Shown here piece after piece: positions 24,717-33,985 of a stretch of 64,000 nt of DNA. The notes beneath the pieces are model-generated. The model did not search any database and was not told where the DNA came from. It saw only the letters and a list, made by a program, of their open reading frames with translations. Source of the stretch: Kitasatospora sp. Root107 (GTDB lineage: Bacteria; Actinomycetota; Actinomycetes; Streptomycetales; Streptomycetaceae); the NCBI RefSeq assembly GCF_001424875.1, contig NZ_LMCT01000067.1:113656-177655 (forward strand), given 5' to 3'. A program made the position numbers and the translations under genes. The stretch's first letter is position 1, and each line of letters opens with the position of its first letter.

Positions 24717-25466
24717 ATGACCGCCCCCGTGTTCGTCGTGGAGACCGACCGTCTCGCCGGGATCGCCCCCGGCGGTGTGGTCCGGCTGGACGGGCCCGAG
24801 GGGCGGCATGCGGCCGCCGTGAAGCGGCTGGAGCCGGGCGAGGCCCTCACCCTGGCGGACGGCCTCGGCCTCGGCGTCGAGGGCACCGTGGCGGCCGTGC
24901 ACGGCAAGGACGCGCTGGACGTCACCGTGCTGAGCGTCCGTCAGGAGCCCGCCCCCACACCCCGGATCATCGTCGTGCAGGCCCTCCCCAAGGGCGACCG
25001 CGGCGAGCTCGCGGTGGAGACCATGACCGAGGTCGGGGTCGACGTGGTGATCCCCTGGGCCGCCTCCCGCTGCATCACCCAGTGGAAGGGCGACCGGGGC
25101 GCCAAGGCGCTCGCCAAGTGGCGGGCCACCGCCCGGGAGGCGGGCAAGCAGTCCCGCCGCCTGCGCTTCCCGGAGATCCGGGAGCTGATGACGACGCGTC
25201 AGCTCGCCCCGGTGCTGGCCTCGGCGGCCTTCGCCGCCGTGCTGCACGAGGAGGGCTCCGCCCCGCTCGCCACCGCACCGCTGCCCGAGACCGGCGACCT
25301 GATCCTGATCGTCGGCCCCGAGGGCGGGGTCTCCCCGGACGAACTCGCGGCCTTCGCCGAAGCGGGGGCCGCCCCGCACCGGCTCGGTCCCTCCGTGCTG
25401 CGCACCTCCACGGCGGGCGTGGCGGCGGGGGCCCTGCTCCTTGGACGCACCAACCGCTGGACATAG
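24717..25466 (+). CDS. rsmE: 16S rRNA (uracil(1498)-N(3))-methyltransferase RsmE
   Basis: A 249-residue SPOUT-class methyltransferase that modifies U1498 of 16S rRNA. An N-terminal PUA-like domain (to about residue 75) carries RLDGPEGRHAAAVKR. The knotted catalytic domain has LILIVGPEGGVSPDEL and the closing loop HRLGPSVLRTSTA, both diagnostic for SAM binding in RsmE. Length is normal. It sits 40 bases after dnaJ2 in the hrcA operon, the conserved arrangement. Downstream lies copy 2 of the dispersed repeat, which may end the operon. Confidence 0.94.
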   Translation: MTAPVFVVETDRLAGIAPGGVVRLDGPEGRHAAAVKRLEPGEALTLADGLGLGVEGTVAAVHGKDALDVTVLSVRQEPAPTPRIIVVQALPKGDRGELAVETMTEVGVDVVIPWAASRCITQWKGDRGAKALAKWRATAREAGKQSRRLRFPEIRELMTTRQLAPVLASAAFAAVLHEEGSAPLATAPLPETGDLILIVGPEGGVSPDELAAFAEAGAAPHRLGPSVLRTSTAGVAAGALLLGRTNRWT

Positions 25467-25479
25467 GTAGTGGCACACG

Positions 25480-25622
25480 CCAGGGGCTCGGGGCTCTGCT
25501 GATGTGCGGCTCCGCCGCGTGGGCGACGCCGACCTCCGGAGCGTTGCACCTGCGGACATGGTCAGGCACTTTCGCAGTGATACCCGCCAGCCACGAACCG
25601 TCGCCGTTCCTCGAGCCCCTGG
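25480..25622. repeat. Dispersed inverted-repeat element, copy 2 (diverged)
   Basis: Outer arms CCAGGGGCTCG (25480-25490) and CGAGCCCCTGG (25612-25622) pair for 11 bases; the inner stem seen in copies 1 and 3 has decayed. The family core is intact at 25559-25580. It fills the rsmE-tricorn intergenic space, and the tricorn gene starts 53 bases after the right arm. Confidence 0.75.
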
Positions 25623-25674
25623 ATAGTGCAACTAACCCGTGTGCGGAAGCGCCCGCGCTGCATAAAGTGACGCA

Positions 25675-28600
25675 GTGACCACCTCTGCGAGCGCGTATCT
25701 GCGCCATCCCCACCTGCACGGCGACCTGGTGACCTTCGTCGCCGAGGACGACATCTGGCTCGCGCCGCTGGACGGCGGACGGGCCTGGCGGCTGACGGCC
25801 GATCAGGTGCCGGTCAGTCACCCGAGGTTCGCGCCGGACGGGCGGCACGTCGCCTGGACCTCGACCCGGGACGGTGCGCCGGAGATCCACGTGGCGCCCA
25901 CCGACGGCGGCCAGGCCCGCCGGCTGACGTACTGGGGCGCGCCGAAGACCAGGCTGCGGGGCTGGACCGAGGACGGCCGCCCGGTCGCGGTCTCCAGCGC
26001 CGGGCAGGCGACCCCGCGCCGCAGCTGGGCGTTCGCCGTCCCGCTGGACGGCGGCGAGCCGACCAGGCTGCCGTACGGGCCGATCGGCGGCCTGGCGCAG
26101 GAGCCGGACGGCGACCGCACGCTGCTGCTCGCCCCGCTGGGCACCGAGCCCGCGTACTGGAAGCGCTACCGGGGTGGCACAGCGGGCAAGTTGTGGATCG
26201 GCGAGCGCGAGTTCGAGCGGGTGCACGCCGGGCTTGACGGCAACATCGACTCGCCGCTCTGGGTCGGCGGCCGGATCGCCTTCCTCTCCGACCACGAGGG
26301 CATCGGGCAGCTGTACTCCAGCCTCCCGGACGGCACCGACCTGCGGCGGCACAGCAGCGGGGAGTTCTACGCCAGGAACGCCACCACCGACGGCACCCGG
26401 ATCGTCTGGCACAGCGCCGGCGACCTGTGGATCCTGGACGACCTGGCGGGCGCCGAGCCGCGCCGGCTGGAGATCATGCTCGCGGGCCCCCGGACGGGCC
26501 GTCAGCCCCGGCCGACCTCGGCCACCGGCCAGCTGGAGACCGTCTCGCCGGACCGGACCGGCCGGGCCAGCGCCGTGGTGGTGCGCGGCAGCGTGCACTG
26601 GCTGACCCACCAGGAGGGCCCGGCCCGGGTGCTCGCCGAGACCCCGGGCGTCCGCCACCGGCTGGCCCGGATCGTGCCTGGTCAGGACGGTGCGCAGGGT
26701 GCGGTGTGGATCACCGACGCCGAGGGCGACGACGCGGTGGAGTACGCCCCCGCCGTGCTCGGCACCGAGCGCCGCCGACTGGCCGCAGGGCAGCTCGGCC
26801 GGGTGCTCGGCCTGGCCGTCTCGCCGGACGGCGGAACGCTGGCGCTGGCCTCGCACGACGGCCGGGTACTGCTGCTCACACTGGCCGACGGCACCCTGCA
26901 CCAGCTGGCCAGGAGCGGCCACGGCGAGGTCTCCGGGCTGGCCTTCTCGCCGGACTCGCGGTGGCTGGCCTGGTCCCAGCCGACCCTGAACTCGGAGTCG
27001 CTGCGCCAGATCATGCTGGCCGGCCTGACGGACCGTACGGTCGCCGAGGCCACCCCGCAGCGCTTCCTGGACTACTCGCCCGCCTTCACGGCGGACGGCA
27101 AGCACCTGGCCTTCCTGTCGGTGCGCAACTTCGACCCGGTCTACGACGCGCACGTCTTCGACCTGTCCTTCCCGACCGGCGCCCGGCCGTTCCTGATCAC
27201 GCTGGCGGCCGACACCCCGTCACCGTTCGGCCCGCAGCGGGCCGGTCGCTCGCTCGGCGGCGAGGACGAGGAGCCGAAGAAGAAGGACGAGGACGCGGCG
27301 GAGGAGCCCACCGCCCCGGAGACCCGGGTGGACCTGGACGGGATCGCCGACCGGATCATCCCGTTCCCGGTCGAGGGCGGGCAGTTCGGCAGCCTGCGGG
27401 CGGCCAAGGACGGCGTGCTGTGGACCAGGCACCCGCTGTTCGGCATGCTCGGTGACAACGCCGCCTCGCTGGAGGACGAGCACCCGCGCCCGGCGCTGGA
27501 GCGGTTCGACTTCAAGAAGCTCAAGGTCGAGCAACTGGTCGAGGCGCTGGACGACTTCCGGGTCAGCGGCGACGGCAGCCGGATCGCGGTCTTCGACGAG
27601 GGCGGTCTGCGCGTTCTCCCGGCGGACCACAAGGCCGGTGACGACGACGATCTGACGGTCGATCTGGACCGGATCAGGGCGGTCGTGGACCCGACCGCCG
27701 AGTGGCGGCAGATGTTCGACGAGAACGGCCGCCTGATGCGGGACAACTTCTGGCGGGCCGACCTCGGCGGCTTCGACTGGGCCGGTGCGCTGGCCAGGTA
27801 CCGGCCGCTGGTGGACCGCGCGGGCACCCACGACGACCTGGTCGACGTGCTCTGGGAGACGGTCGGCGAGCTGGGCACCTCGCACGCGTACGTGATGCCG
27901 CCCGGGCGGGGCACCGAGGCGGCGCGTCGGCAGGGCCTGCTCGGCGCCGACCTGGTGCGGGACGGCGAGGTCTGGCGGGTGGCCCGGGTGCTGCCCGGCG
28001 AGTCCTCCGACCCGCGGGCCCGCTCGCCGCTGGCCGCGCCCGGTGCGGCGGTCCGGGCCGGGGACGCGGTCCTGGCGGTGAACGGCCGCCCGGTTGACCC
28101 GGTGACCGGTCCGGCCCCGCTGCTCGCGGGCACGGCCGGCCAGCCGGTCGAGCTGACCGTCGCGGGCAAGGACGGCGCGGAGCGCCACCCGGTGATCGTG
28201 CCGCTGGCCGACGAGGAGGCGCTGCGCTACCACGACTGGGTGGCCGGGCGCCGGGCGGCCGTCCGGGAGCTGTCCGCCGGGCGGCTCGGGTACCTGCACA
28301 TCCCGGACATGCAGAGCGTCGGCTGGGCCCAGCTGCACCGTGACCTGCGGGTCGAGATGTCGAAGGAGGGCGTGCTGGTCGACCTCCGGGAGAACCGGGG
28401 CGGCCACACCTCGCAGCTGATCATCGAGAAGCTCAGCCGGAAGATCGTCGGCTGGGACGTGGGCCGCGACCTGGACGGCGCCGCCCCGTACCCGGCGGAC
28501 GCCCCGCGCGGCCCGGTGGTCGCGCTGGCCGACGAGTTCGCCGGCTCGGACGGTGACATCGTGAACGCCGCCATCCAGGCCCTGAAGATCGGCCCGGTGG

Positions 28601-28881
28601 TCGGCACCAGGACCTGGGGCGGCGTGGTCGGGATCGACGGCAAGTACAGCCTGGTCGACGGCACCGGCGTCACCCAGCCCAAGTACGCCTTCTGGCTGGA
28701 GGGTTACGACTGGGGCGTGGAGAACCACGGCATCGACCCGGACGTCGAGGTGGTGATCGCCCCGCATCAGTGGGCCAACGGCGAGGACCCGCAGCTCGCC
28801 GAGGGAGTCCGGATCGCGCTGGCCGCGCTGGCCGAGACCCCGGCGGTCACCGGGCCGGAGCTCACCGGGCCGGAGCTGTAA
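25675..28881 (+). CDS. Tricorn protease homologue (S41 family)
   Basis: A 1068-residue giant cytosolic peptidase that would shorten peptides released by the proteasome or Clp. The first ~650 residues hold two beta-propellers made of WD-like repeats (many SPDG, APDG and LPDG turns), with a charged loop EPKKKDEDAAEE near residue 540. A PDZ domain (about 760-850) and a C-terminal S41 domain follow. Catalytic candidates are His in GELGTSHAYV, Ser in EFAGSDGD and Asp/Glu near the end, matching archaeal tricorn. The GTG start at 25675 has no ribosome site but lies just after a CATAAA -10-like box, suggesting a leaderless transcript. Length matches the family. Confidence 0.93.
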   Translation: MTTSASAYLRHPHLHGDLVTFVAEDDIWLAPLDGGRAWRLTADQVPVSHPRFAPDGRHVAWTSTRDGAPEIHVAPTDGGQARRLTYWGAPKTRLRGWTEDGRPVAVSSAGQATPRRSWAFAVPLDGGEPTRLPYGPIGGLAQEPDGDRTLLLAPLGTEPAYWKRYRGGTAGKLWIGEREFERVHAGLDGNIDSPLWVGGRIAFLSDHEGIGQLYSSLPDGTDLRRHSSGEFYARNATTDGTRIVWHSAGDLWILDDLAGAEPRRLEIMLAGPRTGRQPRPTSATGQLETVSPDRTGRASAVVVRGSVHWLTHQEGPARVLAETPGVRHRLARIVPGQDGAQGAVWITDAEGDDAVEYAPAVLGTERRRLAAGQLGRVLGLAVSPDGGTLALASHDGRVLLLTLADGTLHQLARSGHGEVSGLAFSPDSRWLAWSQPTLNSESLRQIMLAGLTDRTVAEATPQRFLDYSPAFTADGKHLAFLSVRNFDPVYDAHVFDLSFPTGARPFLITLAADTPSPFGPQRAGRSLGGEDEEPKKKDEDAAEEPTAPETRVDLDGIADRIIPFPVEGGQFGSLRAAKDGVLWTRHPLFGMLGDNAASLEDEHPRPALERFDFKKLKVEQLVEALDDFRVSGDGSRIAVFDEGGLRVLPADHKAGDDDDLTVDLDRIRAVVDPTAEWRQMFDENGRLMRDNFWRADLGGFDWAGALARYRPLVDRAGTHDDLVDVLWETVGELGTSHAYVMPPGRGTEAARRQGLLGADLVRDGEVWRVARVLPGESSDPRARSPLAAPGAAVRAGDAVLAVNGRPVDPVTGPAPLLAGTAGQPVELTVAGKDGAERHPVIVPLADEEALRYHDWVAGRRAAVRELSAGRLGYLHIPDMQSVGWAQLHRDLRVEMSKEGVLVDLRENRGGHTSQLIIEKLSRKIVGWDVGRDLDGAAPYPADAPRGPVVALADEFAGSDGDIVNAAIQALKIGPVVGTRTWGGVVGIDGKYSLVDGTGVTQPKYAFWLEGYDWGVENHGIDPDVEVVIAPHQWANGEDPQLAEGVRIALAALAETPAVTGPELTGPEL

Positions 28882-28886
28882 GGCCG

Positions 28887-28920
28887 TCAGGGGGCGGCCC
28901 GGCGCCGGGCCGCCCCCTGA
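28887..28920. terminator. 34-bp perfect palindrome after tricorn gene
   Basis: A perfectly self-complementary 34-base sequence (17 + 17, centre GGCGCC) begins 6 bases after the tricorn stop. As RNA it folds into a very GC-rich hairpin with a minimal loop, a typical streptomycete terminator. It separates the tricorn gene from the HIT-rnz pair. Confidence 0.88.
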
Positions 28921-28979
28921 TAGACCGTCTCGGTTAGGCTGCGGCGGGTAGTGACGATCACCGCGAGAAGGAGAGCGAA

Positions 28980-29333
28980 ATGGCCGGCGAGTCGCAGTCC
29001 GACTGCCTGTTCTGCAAGATCCTGGCGGGCGAGATCCCCGCGACGGTGGTCCGGAAGAGCGAGCGGACGCTGGCCTTCCGGGACATCCACCCGCAGGCGC
29101 CGACCCACATCCTGGTGATCCCGCACGTGCACTACCCGAACGCCGCCGAGCTGGCCGCCGCCGAGCCCGCGATCGCCGCCGAACTGCTCACCGAGGCCGG
29201 TGCGGTGGCGAAGGGCGAGGGTCTCGAGGACTACCGGCTGATCTTCAACACCGGTGCCAAGGCGGGGCAGACCATCTTCCACGCCCATGTGCACGTGCTC
29301 GGCGGCAAGCCGCTGCGCGAGGGCATGGTCTGA
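28980..29333 (+). CDS. HIT-family nucleotide hydrolase
   Basis: A 117-residue HINT-type protein that hydrolyses nucleoside phosphoramidates or dinucleotides. The histidine triad HAHVHVLGG (H-x-H-x-H) is at about residues 98-104. The N-terminal CLFCKI pair contributes to a zinc site common in HinT-like proteins. ATG at 28980 has GAAGGAGAG upstream. It is followed by RNase Z after 4 bases, so the two are co-transcribed, and it lies just upstream of the phoH cluster, a conserved actinobacterial position. Confidence 0.93.
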   Translation: MAGESQSDCLFCKILAGEIPATVVRKSERTLAFRDIHPQAPTHILVIPHVHYPNAAELAAAEPAIAAELLTEAGAVAKGEGLEDYRLIFNTGAKAGQTIFHAHVHVLGGKPLREGMV

Positions 29334-29337
29334 TCCG

Positions 29338-30255
29338 GTGTCACAGCGTGAGCTCGTCGTCCTCGGCACCGCCAGCCAGGTGCCCACCCGGCACCGGAAC
29401 CACAACGGCTACCTGCTCCGCTGGGACGGCGAGGGCCTGCTCTTCGACCCCGGCGAGGGGACGCAGCGTCAGATGCTGCACGCCGGGATCTCGGCCACCC
29501 AGCTGACCCGGATCGCGGTCACCCACTTCCACGGTGACCACTCGCTCGGCCTCGCCGGGGTGATCCAGCGGATCAACCTGGACCGGGTCCCGCATCCGGT
29601 GGACGCCTACTACCCGGCCAGCGGCCAGATGTTCTTCGACCGGCTCCGGCAGGCCACCGCCTTCCACGAGACCGCCGAGCTGCGCCCGCACCCGATCGAG
29701 GAACCGGGCCCGCTGTCTGCGCCCGGCGCCCCGTTCGAGCTGGCGGCGGTCCGGCTCTCGCACCCGGTGGACTCCTTCGGGTACCGGCTCACCGAGCCCG
29801 ACTCGACCCGGCTGCTGCCCGCGAAGCTGGCCGAGTTCGGGCTGCGCGGCCCGGCCGTCGGGCAGCTCCAGCGGGAGGGCAGGATCGAGCTGGCCGGACG
29901 GACCGTCACGCTGGCCGAGGTGAGCGAGGTCCGCCGGGGGCAGCGGTTCGCCTTCGTGATGGACACCCGGCTCTGCGACGGCGTCGGTGAACTGGCCGAG
30001 GGCGCCGACCTGCTGGTGATCGAGGCGACCTTCCTGGAGAGCGAGGCCCAGCTCGCCGAGGACCACGGTCACCTGACAGCGGGCCAGGCCGCCAGGGCCG
30101 CCGCCGAGGCGGGGGTGCGCACCCTGGTGCTGACCCACTTCTCGCAGCGCTACCCGGACCTGAGCGGGCACCTGATCGAGGCCCGGAAGTACTTCGACGG
30201 CGAGCTGGTGGTGGCCGAGGACCTGGCTCGGGTCGCGGTTCCGGCCCGGCTCTGA
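29338..30255 (+). CDS. rnz: Ribonuclease Z-like metallo-beta-lactamase fold protein
   Basis: A 305-residue metallo-beta-lactamase-fold nuclease. The zinc motif THFHGDHSLGL (HxHxDH) is near residue 63. It also has the RNase Z-type GEGTQRQM segment, an Asp ligand in FVMDTR, and a C-terminal LTHFSQRYPD histidine motif. These match tRNase Z, which trims the 3' ends of tRNA precursors. The frame is open into the HIT gene, but GTG at 29338 gives the expected VLGTASQVPT start and sits 4 bases after the HIT stop. The flexible exosite arm lies around residues 155-200. Confidence 0.88.
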   Translation: MSQRELVVLGTASQVPTRHRNHNGYLLRWDGEGLLFDPGEGTQRQMLHAGISATQLTRIAVTHFHGDHSLGLAGVIQRINLDRVPHPVDAYYPASGQMFFDRLRQATAFHETAELRPHPIEEPGPLSAPGAPFELAAVRLSHPVDSFGYRLTEPDSTRLLPAKLAEFGLRGPAVGQLQREGRIELAGRTVTLAEVSEVRRGQRFAFVMDTRLCDGVGELAEGADLLVIEATFLESEAQLAEDHGHLTAGQAARAAAEAGVRTLVLTHFSQRYPDLSGHLIEARKYFDGELVVAEDLARVAVPARL

Positions 30256-30423
30256 GCGAAAACCACTCGCATCACGCGGACAACTCCCGGACCATCGAAC
30301 TCCGTCGCCTCGGCGGCGGGCCGCACCGCCGCAACGGTCCACCGCGCGGCGTACCCTGGTGACCGCGGAAAGACCGAGCGGCACCCGAGACGAACGGGAT
30401 GAGGCAGGCCACAGCGCCGACCC

Positions 30424-31530
30424 ATGACTGAGACACCGCAGACCCGTACCAATGGACAGCCGCGTCCCGACGGGGACGCCGCCACCGCCAGGTTCACCAT
30501 TCCGGAGAAGCACCCGATGGTCACCCTGCTCGGTGCGACCGACTCTCTGCTCCGGGTGATCGAGGAGGGGTTCCCGACCGCAGACATCCACGTCCGCGGC
30601 AACGAGGTGACCGCCACCGGATCCCGTACCGAGGTCGCTCTGGTCCAGGAGCTGTTCAACGAGATGATGCTGGTGCTGCGCACCGGCCAACCCCTGACGG
30701 AGGACGCCGTGGAGCGCTCCATCGCCATGCTCAGGAGCGCCGCCGACAACCCGGACCACCCGGCACCGTCCGAGGTCTTCACCGCGAACATCCTGTCCAA
30801 CCGGGGCCGCACCATCCGCCCCAAGACCCTCAACCAGCAGCGCTACGTCGAGGCGATCGACAAGCACACCATCACCTTCGGCCTCGGCCCCGCCGGTACC
30901 GGCAAGACCTACCTGGCGATGGCCAAGGCCGTCCAGGCCCTGCAGGCCAAGGAGGTCAACCGGATCATCCTGACCCGGCCGGCCGTCGAGGCGGGGGAGC
31001 GGCTGGGCTTCCTGCCCGGCACGCTCTTCGAGAAGATCGACCCGTACCTGCGCCCGCTCTACGACGCGCTGCACGACATGATCGACCCGGACTCGATCCC
31101 CCGGCTGATGGCCGCGGGCACCATCGAGGTCGCCCCGCTCGCGTACATGCGCGGCCGGACCCTGAACGACGCCTTCATCATCCTGGACGAGGCGCAGAAC
31201 ACCTCGCCCGAGCAGATCAAGATGTTCCTCACCCGGCTGGGCTTCAACTCCCGCGTCGTGGTCACCGGTGACACCACCCAGATCGACCTGCCGAGTGGCA
31301 CCCGCTCCGGCCTCAAGGTGGTCCAGGAGATCCTGATGGACGTCCCGGACATCCACTTCTCCGTGCTCACCAGCACCGACGTGGTCCGGCACAAGCTGGT
31401 CGGCCGGATCGTCGACGCCTACGAGCGCTGGGACGCCCTGCAGGAGCCCGACGCACCCGCCGTACCCCGTAAGCCAGTTCAGCGGAAGGGCGCCCGTGCC
31501 CCCCGCCAGTCCCATCGCACCGAAAGCTGA
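30424..31530 (+). CDS. phoH: PhoH family ATPase
   Basis: A 368-residue P-loop NTPase related to the RNA-helicase-like PhoH proteins. Residues 20-110 form an N-terminal KH-like region. Walker A GPAGTGKT is near residue 154, and Walker B IILDEAQN near 255 is followed by VVTGDTTQIDLP. The C-terminal 35 residues are basic and disordered. PhoH is thought to work with YbeY in RNA processing, and ybeY follows after 14 bases. The 168-base upstream gap has a TACCCT -10-like box, so the phoH-ybeY-CBS operon probably begins here. Confidence 0.94.
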   Translation: MTETPQTRTNGQPRPDGDAATARFTIPEKHPMVTLLGATDSLLRVIEEGFPTADIHVRGNEVTATGSRTEVALVQELFNEMMLVLRTGQPLTEDAVERSIAMLRSAADNPDHPAPSEVFTANILSNRGRTIRPKTLNQQRYVEAIDKHTITFGLGPAGTGKTYLAMAKAVQALQAKEVNRIILTRPAVEAGERLGFLPGTLFEKIDPYLRPLYDALHDMIDPDSIPRLMAAGTIEVAPLAYMRGRTLNDAFIILDEAQNTSPEQIKMFLTRLGFNSRVVVTGDTTQIDLPSGTRSGLKVVQEILMDVPDIHFSVLTSTDVVRHKLVGRIVDAYERWDALQEPDAPAVPRKPVQRKGARAPRQSHRTES

Positions 31531-31544
31531 GTACCGACCCCGAC

Positions 31545-32039
31545 ATGTCGATCGACATCGCGAACGAGTCCGACTGGGAGGTTGACGAGGAGTCAATCCT
31601 CGACGTCGCCCGCTACGCCCTCGACCAGATGCGGATCCACCCGCAGGCGGAGCTCTCCGTCATCCTGGTGGACAGCGCCCAGATGGAAGAACTGCACATC
31701 CAGTGGATGGACCTGCCCGGTCCGACCGACGTGATGTCCTTCCCGATGGACGAGCTGCGTCCGGGCAAGGAGGACGAGGAGCTGCCGCAGGGTCTGCTCG
31801 GCGACATCGTGCTCTGCCCCGAGGTGGCGAAGCGGCAGGGCGAGGAGGCCCCCTCGAAGCACTCCGTGGACGACGAGCTCCAGCTGCTCACCGTCCACGG
31901 GGTGCTGCACGTCCTCGGGTACGACCACGAGGAGCCGGAGGAGAAGGAGGTCATGTTCGGCCTCCAGAAGCGGATCCTGGACGACTGGCGGGCCGGCCGC
32001 GGGCTCTCGGGGATCTCCCCGGCGCCGACCACCCACTGA
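31545..32039 (+). CDS. ybeY: Endoribonuclease YbeY (rRNA maturation factor)
   Basis: A 164-residue zinc-dependent endoribonuclease for 16S rRNA 3'-end maturation and ribosome quality control. The zinc motif HGVLHVLGYDH (H-x3-H-x5-H) lies near residues 117-127, preceded by the TDVMSFPMDE segment typical of the family. Size is normal. It is encoded between phoH and the CBS transporter-like gene and reads on into it after 13 bases, the conserved phoH-ybeY-ybeX order seen widely in bacteria. Confidence 0.95.
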   Translation: MSIDIANESDWEVDEESILDVARYALDQMRIHPQAELSVILVDSAQMEELHIQWMDLPGPTDVMSFPMDELRPGKEDEELPQGLLGDIVLCPEVAKRQGEEAPSKHSVDDELQLLTVHGVLHVLGYDHEEPEEKEVMFGLQKRILDDWRAGRGLSGISPAPTTH

Positions 32040-32052
32040 GGCCCGGCCGTCT

Positions 32053-33384
32053 GTGAGTGGTGACAGTACGAGCTTCCTGATCGGAGCTCTCCTGCTGGTC
32101 GGCTTCGGCTGGCTGGCCGCCTGTGCGGAGGCGGGGATCTCCCGGATCTCCCGGTTCCGCGCCGAGGAGGCCGTCCGGGCCGGGCGGCGCGGTGCGGACC
32201 GGCTGCTGACGCTGGCCTCCGACCCGATCCGCTACCTCAACCTGGCCACCCTGATCCGGGTGGCCTGCGAGATGGCCGCCGCCGTCCTGGTCACCGTGGT
32301 CTGTGTGCGCACCCTGCACCAGACCTGGGAGGCCGTGCTGCTGGCGATCGGGGTGATGGTGCTGGTCTCGTTCGTAGCGGTCGGCGTCTCGCCCCGCACC
32401 ATCGGCCGCCAGCACCCGCTGACCACGGTGACCGCCGCCTCCTTCGTGCTGCTGCCGCTGGCCCGGGTGCTCGGCCCGATCCCGCGGCTGCTGATCCTGC
32501 TCGGCAACGCGCTCACCCCCGGCAAGGGGTACAAGGAGGGGCCGTTCGCCTCCGAGGCCGAACTGCGGGCGCTGGTCGACCTGGCGGAGAAGGACGACCT
32601 GATCGAGGACGAGGAGCGCCGGATGGTGCACTCGGTCTTCGAGCTCGGCGACACCATCGTCCGCGAGGTGATGGTGCCGCGCACCGACCTGGTGATGATC
32701 GAGCGGCACAAGACGGTCCGTCAGGCGCTCACCCTGGCGCTCCGGTCCGGCTTCTCCCGGATTCCGGTGGTCGGCGACAACGAGGACGACGTGGTGGGCA
32801 TCGTCTACCTCAAGGACCTGGTCCGGCGCACCCACATCAACCGGGACGCCGAGAACGAGCCGGTCTCCTCGGTGCTCCGCCCCGCGGTCTTCATCCCGGA
32901 CTCCAAGCCCGCGGCCGACCTGCTGCGCGAGATGCAGCAGATGCGCTCGCACGTGGCGATCGTGATCGACGAGTACGGCGGTACCGCAGGTCTGGTCACC
33001 ATCGAGGACATCCTGGAGGAGATCGTCGGCGAGATCACCGACGAGTACGACCGGGAGCTCCCGCCGGTCGAGGACCTCGGCGACGGCTCGTACCGGATCA
33101 CCGCCCGGCTGCTGGTGGAGGACCTCGGCGACCTGTTCGGTCTCCAGCTGGAGGACGAGGACGTGGAGACCGTCGGCGGTCTGCTCGCCAAGAACCTCGG
33201 CCGGGTGCCGATCCCCGGCTCGTCCTGCGACCTGCCGGTGCCCGAGGACGCGCACACCGACCTGACCGCGATCCGGCTCACCGCCGAGAGCGCGGCCGGG
33301 CGGCGGAACCGGATCGGCACCGTACTGGTGGCCCCGGTCCGGGCCGACACCCACCCGCAGGAGGGCACCGAGCCCGAGGAGTAG
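32053..33384 (+). CDS. CNNM/CorC-type membrane protein with CBS pair
   Basis: A 443-residue protein often called hemolysin-like or YbeX/CorC-related. An N-terminal DUF21 transmembrane domain (residues 1-150, about four hydrophobic helices) precedes a tandem CBS module (about 210-335, with EVMVPRTDLVM and AIVIDEYGGTAGLVT) and a C-terminal CorC_HlyC transporter-associated domain (about 350-430). Members are implicated in Mg2+/Co2+ efflux, and the neighbouring YbeX homologues affect ribosome metabolism. GTG start at 32053. It is the third gene of the phoH operon, and a DUF4383-like gene follows 37 bases later. Confidence 0.92.
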   Translation: MSGDSTSFLIGALLLVGFGWLAACAEAGISRISRFRAEEAVRAGRRGADRLLTLASDPIRYLNLATLIRVACEMAAAVLVTVVCVRTLHQTWEAVLLAIGVMVLVSFVAVGVSPRTIGRQHPLTTVTAASFVLLPLARVLGPIPRLLILLGNALTPGKGYKEGPFASEAELRALVDLAEKDDLIEDEERRMVHSVFELGDTIVREVMVPRTDLVMIERHKTVRQALTLALRSGFSRIPVVGDNEDDVVGIVYLKDLVRRTHINRDAENEPVSSVLRPAVFIPDSKPAADLLREMQQMRSHVAIVIDEYGGTAGLVTIEDILEEIVGEITDEYDRELPPVEDLGDGSYRITARLLVEDLGDLFGLQLEDEDVETVGGLLAKNLGRVPIPGSSCDLPVPEDAHTDLTAIRLTAESAAGRRNRIGTVLVAPVRADTHPQEGTEPEE

Positions 33385-33421
33385 CGTGGTTGAGGGGGGT
33401 CTGTGCCACCTGGAGGACGTC

Positions 33422-33937
33422 ATGCTGAAACTCAGGGACGAACTGCCGGTGGATCACCGGCTGGCCCAGATCTATCGCTTCGGTGCCGGTCTCGGCGGGA
33501 TCTTCCTGCTGGTCTTCGGCATCCTCGGGCTGCTCGACCGCCCGGGCTTCCTGGACACCCAGGGAGACCGGGTGGCCGGGATGAGCAGCAACGGCCTGCT
33601 CGGCCTGCTGTCGGTCCTGGTCGGCCTGATCCTGATGGCCGGCGCGGTGATCGGCGGCAACATCGCGTCCTGGATCAACATGGTGGTCGGCGCGGTCTTC
33701 GTGGGGGCCGGGTTCGTCGGGCTGATGATTCTCTCGACCGACGCCAACTTCCTGGCCTTCGGCATGAGCAACGTGATCTTCAGCTTCGTCTTCGGCCTGG
33801 TGCTCGCGACCTTCGGCATGTACGGCCGGGTCAGCCGCCACCTCCCGCACGACAACCCGTACTGGCGGAAGCGGCACGCCAACTACGCCGCGAGCCTGCG
33901 TGGCCCGGCCGGACCGCCGGTGGCGCTCAGGCACTGA
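33422..33937 (+). CDS. DUF4383-like integral membrane protein
   Basis: A 171-residue membrane protein with four hydrophobic helices (about residues 20-38, 55-75, 80-100 and 110-130), flanked by a charged N-terminus and a basic C-terminal tail with HDNPYWRKRHANYAASL. The pattern fits the actinobacterial DUF4383 family of unknown function. ATG at 33422 is preferred over an upstream GTG because GGAGG lies 5 bases before it. It is probably carried in the phoH-era transcription unit. No catalytic motif is visible. Confidence 0.75.
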   Translation: MLKLRDELPVDHRLAQIYRFGAGLGGIFLLVFGILGLLDRPGFLDTQGDRVAGMSSNGLLGLLSVLVGLILMAGAVIGGNIASWINMVVGAVFVGAGFVGLMILSTDANFLAFGMSNVIFSFVFGLVLATFGMYGRVSRHLPHDNPYWRKRHANYAASLRGPAGPPVALRH

Positions 33938-33985
33938 GACACATGGCCTGTTCGGCCGGGCGGGGCGGGCGCCTATGCTCGGCGC